From the IMG/VR virus record IMGVR_UViG_3300006875_000207, positions 1-21,264 of that record: DNA of 21,264 nt; one strand, given 5' to 3'. Below, piece after piece: positions 16,510 through 21,264 of this stretch. The translations under genes were made by a program, and so were the position numbers. Position 1 is the stretch's first letter. Each line of letters starts with the position of its first letter. The notes beneath the pieces are model-generated. The model saw nothing but the letters and a program-made list of their open reading frames with translations. It made no database searches and was not told where the DNA came from. This DNA comes from a virus.

Positions 16510-16515
16510 TCTCCT
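16510..16515 (-). promoter_or_regulatory. Ribosome binding site AGGAGA for the portal gene
   Basis: AGGAGA lies four bases before the ATG at 16505 in the 24-base gap between the coiled-coil gene and the portal gene. It is one of the best matches in the window and fits strong expression of a structural protein. Confidence 0.8.
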
Positions 16516-16529
16516 ATTGACTAATGCCC

Positions 16530-16850
16530 TTACTTGGCCTTTTTCGGCTCCAGGGCCTCCAGCTTCTTCTCCAGCAGGGAAACCCGCTCGGAAAGCAGGG
16601 CAATCTTGGGATCCTTGGCCCGATGCTCCCAGAACCCGTACCGCTTCCACTCCGGGAACTCCTGCACCCCCTCGTCGCTGACATGGTGGACAGAGGGCTT
16701 CACGGTGACCCCGGCCTCGCCGGACATGGCGAACAGGGTCAGGGTGCGGGCGGCTGCCTTGCAGACAATCGCCGGGACGGCAGTGGCTCCCTCATGGGGC
16801 ATAAACAGGACAATCTCACCGACATCGGCCTTGGGCATTTCGTAACTCAT
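16530..16850 (-). CDS. Small beta-domain and coiled-coil protein between terminase and portal (106 aa)
   Basis: The ATG at 16850 is used because it overlaps the large terminase stop as ATGA and has GGGAG about 10 bases upstream; an in-frame ATG at 16886 would add 12 residues inside the terminase gene. Residues 8-57 look like a small beta barrel (VGEIVLFMPHEG, then VPAIVCKAAARTLTLFAMSG), and residues 83-101 form a short leucine coiled coil (IALLSERVSLLEKKLEAL) followed by a lysine tail. No family was recognised. Small genes in this slot are common in short-tailed phages and are often of unknown function. A coiled coil suggests it forms an oligomer. Confidence 0.87.
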   Translation of the reverse strand: MSYEMPKADVGEIVLFMPHEGATAVPAIVCKAAARTLTLFAMSGEAGVTVKPSVHHVSDEGVQEFPEWKRYGFWEHRAKDPKIALLSERVSLLEKKLEALEPKKAK

Positions 16851-18538
16851 CGCTTCACACTCCCATTGGGGGCTAGGAACACACACGGATCTTCGGACTC
16901 ACGCTGTCGTCTCAGACGTTCGGCTCGCCACTTCACCCACCACGGCTCTGGGCCAACCTTAGTTGGCGGCCTGTGGTACTTGGGTTCGTATGCACAGAGG
17001 TATTCGGCGGTCTGGCATGCATGGACCTCGCCGCGGGTCTGCGGCTCGTCGGTCACGTACACCTGGCCATTGACGGTCGTCGTCTTCTTGCGATACCGCT
17101 TCAGCTCCCGGACGAGGTTGGGGCAGCCACCCTCCAGGATTTTGAACTTGGTGGTGCCGTCGCCACGGATGTGCATGTACTGCCGCACCATGGCCGTGCG
17201 GGCGGGGATGTCGTCGGAGCCCGGGAGGAACTGGTGGCCCGTGAGGGCGAAGCGGTAGTTCCGCTTCTTCAGCTCCTCGGAGTACATCTCATGCGGCAGA
17301 CGGCCGGACCCGAGGTCACGCAACGCACCGCCGTGCATGTCCATGATGGCGGCGTAGATGTACTGGTGCTGGGCCTTGGCGAAGAACTGCTCTCCCCAGA
17401 TCAGGGCGTTGCAGTTGCGGATGTACAGTTCGTCGTAGAAGAGAACGAACTTCTCATCGGGCGGGACGGCAGCGAACAGCGTGGCCATCACGGCATGGCC
17501 AGGGTCAATCGACACGTACCTCGTCCAGTCAGATGGGATCTGGCCGTCTGGCAATTCGTTGCGACCCATCATGTGGACTGACGCATTGAACGTCGGGTAC
17601 ATGAGCGTGGAGCCGGTGGTGAACTCCCCCTCGGCCCGCATCTTCAGTTCGTCTTGCCCCAGTGCCGCCCACCGCTCCAGGTTCTTCTTTTTCTCCTCCT
17701 GGTCGATGTGGTCGTTGTCCAGGAATCGGAGAACAAACTTTCTGATGATGGGGTTCTCAATCCCATCCTCGTCCGCCCTGTCGGCCCGCTCGCACAGACC
17801 AAGGAGCGCATCATTCTTGGACCACGGCATGGCCGACCACACAAAGCGGCCCTTGCGATCCGAAAGCCGGGCCTGCATTTCGCCAACCCACCGCTCGTTA
17901 TTGATGTCCTCATCGATGTGGACGAGGTCGGCTTGGAAACCCTGCGGAGGCTCGCCTTCAGAAGAGAAGCAGTAGATAGTCCAGCCGTTGGTCAGCTCGG
18001 CCTTGTTGAGGTATCCCGCGTTCTTCTGGGTCCATGCCATGTCTTTGATCATGCGCGGCGGAATCAGCGGCGGGGCTGGCTTGGACTCGCCCTTGCGCGC
18101 AGCGTCCTTTGCCGGGTTGAAGGCCCGCCACAGCCCAGTAGCCTCGTCCCGGATGATTCGGAAAGCCCCCGCCTTAAACAGCATCGGGTACACAACCATG
18201 CCGATGTGCTGCCAGTTCTTTCCGATGACCACCAAGTTTCCGTTTTCTCTTGGGTACTTCCCATGCGGATCCTGGCCGGTGGCTGCGCGGGCGTCTTCTA
18301 TAAACGTGCATGCGCTCTTGCCGCTTCTGTTTCCTCCGATGACCAGCCGTTCGCTAGCCGTGCAGGCGTGGAACGCTTCCTGTTTGGGCATCGGCACCCA
18401 AAGACGCAGGGCCTCCAGGCGGCGCTCCGCAAGCGCGGCCTGAACGTCCTTCATCTGCGTCAGGGCATGCTGCGTCAGCCCACCGATGGGCTCGTCGTCA
18501 GGCTTCTGGGGAGGCGGGATTTTGGGATGCTTTCGCAC
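16847..18538 (-). CDS. terL: Terminase large subunit (packaging ATPase and nuclease, 563 aa)
   Basis: This motor pumps DNA into the procapsid through the portal and cuts the concatemer. The ATPase domain shows Walker A GGNRSGKS (residues 68-75), Walker B LVHIDED (205-211) and a following strand with WSAMPWS (234-240) that may be the coupling motif. The C-terminal RNase H-like nuclease has candidate metal-binding aspartates D345 (VSIDPGH) and D400 (IMDMHGG), with a third acidic residue probably near E504. Length is normal. The start is a GTG at 18538, the first start after an in-frame TGA; it overlaps the cysteine miniprotein gene by 41 bases and has no clear ribosome site, so the exact start is less certain. 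An ATG at 18454 is the main alternative. Confidence 0.96.
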   Translation of the reverse strand: MRKHPKIPPPQKPDDEPIGGLTQHALTQMKDVQAALAERRLEALRLWVPMPKQEAFHACTASERLVIGGNRSGKSACTFIEDARAATGQDPHGKYPRENGNLVVIGKNWQHIGMVVYPMLFKAGAFRIIRDEATGLWRAFNPAKDAARKGESKPAPPLIPPRMIKDMAWTQKNAGYLNKAELTNGWTIYCFSSEGEPPQGFQADLVHIDEDINNERWVGEMQARLSDRKGRFVWSAMPWSKNDALLGLCERADRADEDGIENPIIRKFVLRFLDNDHIDQEEKKKNLERWAALGQDELKMRAEGEFTTGSTLMYPTFNASVHMMGRNELPDGQIPSDWTRYVSIDPGHAVMATLFAAVPPDEKFVLFYDELYIRNCNALIWGEQFFAKAQHQYIYAAIMDMHGGALRDLGSGRLPHEMYSEELKKRNYRFALTGHQFLPGSDDIPARTAMVRQYMHIRGDGTTKFKILEGGCPNLVRELKRYRKKTTTVNGQVYVTDEPQTRGEVHACQTAEYLCAYEPKYHRPPTKVGPEPWWVKWRAERLRRQRESEDPCVFLAPNGSVKR

Positions 18539-18713
18539 GTTCGTTCATCTGCTGAATCGTTGGAGACGACCACTCGCCGCACCAGCTTGCGCTTCTAGTG
18601 ACGGGGAAGGAGTCGTCCTCATCCGGCTGGACGGTCGGTGGATATCTCCGACACAGGCCGTTGCTCTGGTAAATGAATTCCCACCACCGGCAGGTTTGGC
18701 ACACTTGTTCCAT
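18498..18713 (-). CDS. Four-cysteine miniprotein nested between terminase genes (71 aa)
   Basis: The ATG at 18713 has a strong GAGGTGA site, identical in its GAGGTG core to the site of the glycosyltransferase gene at the head of this cluster. An upstream TTG is possible. Cysteines at 5, 8, 21 and 45 lie in a CQTCRWW, GLCRRYPP and SWCGEW arrangement. I recall this C-x-x-C, Trp, C-R-R, W-C-G-E-W pattern from a widespread small bacterial and phage protein, probably metal-binding (zinc or iron-sulfur), but its function is not known to me. The first 95 bases overlap the end of the preceding gene in another frame, and the last 41 overlap the large terminase. Despite these overlaps, the motif and the ribosome site argue for a real gene. 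Confidence 0.82.
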   Translation of the reverse strand: MEQVCQTCRWWEFIYQSNGLCRRYPPTVQPDEDDSFPVTRSASWCGEWSSPTIQQMNERAKASQNPASPEA

Positions 18714-19209
18714 CAATCACCTCAACCTTCTGAATGTTCATGGCGGCCTCCAAGACTTGGCGTCTCAGCTCGGCCTCCAGCTCTTCTTCGCTCATCAACT
18801 CCAGCGGCTTCTTGGCACCGCCCATGGCAGTGTTGCCGACCACCAGGCGGACCACGGAGTCCAGCATCTTGGTGCGAAACGCTCCGCCAACGGGGGCGTC
18901 GTAGAACTGCTTCATGTAGGCGTTGGCAAACCCACGCACCCCGCCGAAGTACTCCATGATGATTTCCAGGAGTTCGGAGGAGTGCGGGATGTTGGCCCCG
19001 CCCAGTCGGGACGCCTTAATGAAGGAGTCCACGGCGGACTTCTCAATCCGCGCCAGCCGCTTGTTGCGGACCTGCTTCCGCTCGCCCTTCATCTTGTCGT
19101 TGCGGCACTTGCGGCAACGGGCATGCAGGCCGTCCTTGGACTTGTGGAAGTTCTCCGCCGTGGCCGGGTACGAAGTTCCGCAGCCGATGCAAGTCTTGTA
19201 TTCAGACAC
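18619..19209 (-). CDS. Zinc-ribbon protein, putative terminase small subunit (196 aa)
   Basis: Residues 7-35 form a zinc ribbon (C7-x-x-C10, then C32-x-x-C35) with the FHKSKDGLHARCRKC spacing common in phage DNA-associated proteins. A basic helix follows (40-57). Residues 78-155 are helical: LLEIIMEYFGGVRGFANAYM, RTKMLDSVVRLVVG and LMSEEELEAELRRQVLEA. The gene lies one step upstream of the large terminase, the standard place of the small subunit, which recognises the packaging site; the DNA-binding features fit, but no specific small-terminase motif was recognised, so the role is inferred from position. The start is a GTG at 19209 overlapping the previous gene by 8 bases. The last 31 residues overlap the cysteine miniprotein gene and look low in conservation. 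Confidence 0.88.
   Translation of the reverse strand: MSEYKTCIGCGTSYPATAENFHKSKDGLHARCRKCRNDKMKGERKQVRNKRLARIEKSAVDSFIKASRLGGANIPHSSELLEIIMEYFGGVRGFANAYMKQFYDAPVGGAFRTKMLDSVVRLVVGNTAMGGAKKPLELMSEEELEAELRRQVLEAAMNIQKVEVIDGTSVPNLPVVGIHLPEQRPVSEISTDRPAG
18718..18723 (-). promoter_or_regulatory. Ribosome binding site GAGGTG for the cysteine miniprotein
   Basis: GAGGTG lies four bases before the ATG at 18713 and is buried in the coding sequence of the upstream zinc-ribbon gene. It is the main nucleotide-level evidence that the nested frame is translated, and it decides for the ATG over the TTG one codon upstream. Confidence 0.7.
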
Positions 19210-20602
19210 TACTGGACCACACCGTGCCTTGCGTCTGGAAGTCTTTGAACTGTTCCCGCACAGCCTGCGTCACGCCATGGAACAGGCCGTAGTCATGGCC
19301 AGCCACCACATGCATGGCCAGCGGCCGCCAGAGCGCAATGTCTGCCATCACAGAGTCGTAATCATGCTCGGCGTCGATGTAGACGATGTCGAACCGCTCG
19401 CCCATGCCAGCGAAATGCTCCGCCGCGTCCCGGGAGCTGCCACGGAAATAGCGGAGCTTTCCCGCAGACGACGCCTGCTTTGTGTTTGCCAGGAACGTCT
19501 TAAAGGCCGTGGCCGCATCGACGCCTTTGGTCCCGCTGTCGTTCTTGTTGCCCTCCCAGTGGTCGATGCACGTTACCGTCGCACCAGCCTCCACCATGAT
19601 CAGCGCGGACCTTCCGGCCCATGATCCGATCTCGGCCACCTTCGGCGCACGGCCATGTTTGGCGATGAAGTCCCTGACGATCTTGCGAATGGCATCTGCG
19701 TCCGTTGTGTGGAGATCCATGCCCAGGCCATTGAACGGCACGGCCTCCAGCCACTTTGGGGTTGGCAGGTCGATCAGCTTGGTGCCAGAGTCAACCTTGG
19801 CGTCCCAGCAGTCCTTCAGCTTGGAACTCACGCTTTTGGCGTCGATGATCTGCGGCTTGCTGACGCACTTCGGCTTCCAGTGCCCTGCCCAGGCGTCCCA
19901 GTTGCAGTAGACGGGACTGTACCCCAGTTTCTGGGTGCCAACGAGCGACAAGTCCCGCGTCTGCGTAACGTCCTCAGTGGACGCCTTCTCAGAGGCGTAC
20001 CTGTCCTTCCACTCATAGTAGAACCACGGCTTGTCGTTGTCGGCCTTCGGCTCCGTGAGATCGAAGCACCGCATGTCGTACATGATCAGGCCGGTAGGCA
20101 GGGCGGCGCATTCCTGAATCCCGGCCAGCTTCACCGCCGTGTGCCGGTCGTACATCTCCAGTTGGAAGTCTGGGTTCGGGTTCTCCGATGCCCAGTTATT
20201 CCAGCGGAAGACATACACACACTCCACGGGCGGAGGCCCGCAGTACGGGGCACCGATGCAGCATGGCCCCTTGTGGTAGTGATCAACCAGGAAGTCGAAG
20301 CTGCTTTTGAAGAACGGCTTGGCGTCCGGCTGGCCTGCGAGGATGTCAGGCTTCATGTCGCTATCGACCATCACCAGGACATCGATGCCATGCTCCCTGG
20401 CCATGAGAACGGCCCGGTTGCGGGTCATGGTGATCGGCGTGTCGGCCAAGTTCCAGACGCGGATGCCGGCTACCCGCTCGTCCTTTGATAACTCCAGCAC
20501 CGTGGGCAGCATCCACTCACGGATGTCAGGCACCTCAGAGGAGATGCCGCCGTTGCCGCCGTATGAGAACGTAACGATGCCGACCTGGAACTTTTGCTGC
20601 AT
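19202..20602 (-). CDS. Glycosyltransferase-methyltransferase fusion (466 aa)
   Basis: Residues 1-245 look like a GT-A fold glycosyltransferase: the strand VLVMVDSDM (76-83) gives the metal-binding D-x-D (80-82), TMTRNRAVLMARE (59-70) precedes it, STEDVTQTRDL (208-218) resembles the ED motif of family 2 type enzymes, and GHWKP (240-244) could supply the late metal-binding histidine. Residues 315-466 look like a class I SAM-dependent methyltransferase, near the Methyltransf_24 family: motif I VAEIGSWAGRSA (322-333), acidic D347 after strand two, FDIVYIDAEHDYDSV (404-418), GHDYG (435-439) and a VW close to the end. The likely job is to add a sugar and then methylate it, or to modify a glycan in two ways. 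The target could be a virion protein, a host surface glycan or a nucleotide; nothing here decides. The ATG at 20602 has a strong GAGGTG site. Confidence 0.93.
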   Translation of the reverse strand: MQQKFQVGIVTFSYGGNGGISSEVPDIREWMLPTVLELSKDERVAGIRVWNLADTPITMTRNRAVLMAREHGIDVLVMVDSDMKPDILAGQPDAKPFFKSSFDFLVDHYHKGPCCIGAPYCGPPPVECVYVFRWNNWASENPNPDFQLEMYDRHTAVKLAGIQECAALPTGLIMYDMRCFDLTEPKADNDKPWFYYEWKDRYASEKASTEDVTQTRDLSLVGTQKLGYSPVYCNWDAWAGHWKPKCVSKPQIIDAKSVSSKLKDCWDAKVDSGTKLIDLPTPKWLEAVPFNGLGMDLHTTDADAIRKIVRDFIAKHGRAPKVAEIGSWAGRSALIMVEAGATVTCIDHWEGNKNDSGTKGVDAATAFKTFLANTKQASSAGKLRYFRGSSRDAAEHFAGMGERFDIVYIDAEHDYDSVMADIALWRPLAMHVVAGHDYGLFHGVTQAVREQFKDFQTQGTVWSSSV

Positions 20603-20606
20603 GTGT

Positions 20607-20612
20607 CACCTC
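20607..20612 (-). promoter_or_regulatory. Ribosome binding site GAGGTG for the glycosyltransferase fusion
   Basis: GAGGTG lies four bases before the ATG at 20602. It fixes the start and suggests independent initiation after the non-coding gap. Confidence 0.75.
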
Positions 20613-20628
20613 GGGGGGTAGGTAGACA

Positions 20629-20657
20629 AGTGTACAGTTCTAACTTAGGAATCGCAA
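20629..20657 (-). promoter_or_regulatory. Candidate sigma70-type promoter for the packaging and morphogenesis genes
   Basis: In the 76-base gap, reading the minus strand, TTGCGA (20652-20657) and TACACT (20629-20634) are separated by 17 bases. Each hexamer matches four of six consensus bases. The gap is the largest non-coding stretch in the window and lies just before the glycosyltransferase fusion gene, which itself has a strong ribosome site. A phage-specific or alternative promoter cannot be excluded. The rest of the gap contains a weak 4-bp inverted repeat (GCGG and CCGC around 20658-20672) but no convincing terminator. Confidence 0.4.
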
Positions 20658-20678
20658 GCGGATATAGCCCGCGTTTGG

Positions 20679-21264
20679 TCACATCCTATAACCACCGTGC
20701 CGCTGGGCAGGGGGCCGTACTGGGTTCAGCCGCCTATGCTGCTCCAGCCACCCGGCCGTACTCAGATCGCGGCGTGGGGCAGCCGGTGGCTGACTGGGAG
20801 ACTGGGTCTGCTGGCCTGGTCGCTGCGGCAGCACTGGCTGAAGCTGCCGGGACGGGCCAGCGGACGGGTACGGTATGTTTGCATTGTTTGCTGGCCCACT
20901 AGCGGGGGGGACCAGCGTCAGAACGGGTGCCTGGCGGCTACCAGCCTGCCCTCCAGTGGTCGGCATGCGGATGTTTTGCATCTGTTGCCGCAAGCCCTCC
21001 CAGCCACCAGGCACCGCCGGTCCAACTAGGCTGCGGCCGCCGGACGGCGGTGATGCGCCGACGCCAGGCTGACCTGGACGCGGCGGCGGGGCGGCAGGCG
21101 GCTGTTGAGAGAACGGATTCTGGTAACCGTCCTGAACCATCTGCCCGGCCTGCGACCACATCTGGTTGGGGTTGAACTGCATCGGTTGGCCCCAGGATGC
21201 TGGCGGGGCGCCCTGGCCACCGTACACGCCACCCGTGGCCATGGAGCGACCGGCCTGGTCGTTG
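20679..21264 (-). CDS. Pro/Gln-rich phage protein, N-terminus beyond the window
   Basis: The frame is open from the right edge to a TGA at 20679. An ATG exists at 21242, but it has no ribosome site and the codons before it (NDQAGRS) continue smoothly, so the gene probably starts outside the window. The visible part is Pro-, Gln- and Gly-rich (NPNQMWSQAGQMVQDGYQNP; QPPAAPPPRPGQPGV), with one short helix-like stretch (GGWEGLRQQMQNIRM), and ends in an Arg- and Pro-rich tail with HGGYRM. It is probably disordered. Composition resembles other proteins of this phage, which supports a real coding frame. Function unknown. Confidence 0.75.
   Translation of the reverse strand, partial: NDQAGRSMATGGVYGGQGAPPASWGQPMQFNPNQMWSQAGQMVQDGYQNPFSQQPPAAPPPRPGQPGVGASPPSGGRSLVGPAVPGGWEGLRQQMQNIRMPTTGGQAGSRQAPVLTLVPPASGPANNANIPYPSAGPSRQLQPVLPQRPGQQTQSPSQPPAAPRRDLSTAGWLEQHRRLNPVRPPAQRHGGYRM

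Noticed and set aside
17654-18598. 314-codon plus-strand open frame opposite the large terminase
   Set aside because: It is antisense to a gene with intact Walker and nuclease motifs and shows no motif of its own.
20658-20672. Inverted repeat in the large gap as a terminator
   Set aside because: The stem is only about four base pairs and no U-rich run follows on the minus strand.

Overview
This window is a densely packed, GC-rich stretch of a tailed dsDNA bacteriophage genome, or possibly a prophage. All 22 genes I support lie on the minus strand, so transcription runs from the right edge of the window to the left. No bacterial housekeeping gene, integrase, tRNA or insertion sequence is visible. 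Large terminase, portal, tail adaptor and tail nozzle proteins, with no tape-measure, sheath or long-tail genes, point to a short-tailed (podovirus-like) virion. The host cannot be named. A protein at 12756-13622 recalls proteins I associate with planctomycetes and their phages, but that is a weak memory-based hint.

Layout in transcription order (right to left). A Pro/Gln-rich protein running off the right edge (20679-21264) ends before the only sizeable non-coding gap (20603-20678), which holds a plausible sigma70-type promoter. Next come a glycosyltransferase-methyltransferase fusion (19202-20602), a zinc-ribbon protein in the usual place of the small terminase (18619-19209), a nested four-cysteine miniprotein (18498-18713), the large terminase (16847-18538), a small protein with a C-terminal coiled coil (16530-16850) and the portal (14493-16505). 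Four virion or unknown genes follow (13953-14486, 13627-13956, 12756-13622, 12448-12759), then the tail adaptor (11312-12451). The tail nozzle is split over two reading frames (11046-11315 and 8410-11046). After it come a collagen-like virion protein (7655-8410), three Ala/Gln-rich helical genes (6634-7626, 6311-6634, 5925-6314), a small charged protein (5671-5928), a Pro-rich protein with a hydrophobic segment (4119-5678), a long helical protein (2483-4111), and a very large protein that runs off the left edge (1-2483).

Most genes touch or overlap through ATGA, GTGA, TGATG or TAATG junctions, so the window reads as one packaging and morphogenesis transcript: DNA packaging first, then the neck and tail, then candidate internal or ejected proteins. 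I could not recognise a major capsid protein. It is either one of the unassigned genes, very diverged, or outside the window. No gene-free stretch exceeds 76 bases.

The points most worth a second look are the glycosyltransferase-methyltransferase fusion, the tail nozzle that is broken in frame and carries about eight 40-residue glycine-tyrosine repeats, and the cysteine miniprotein nested between the putative small and large terminase genes.
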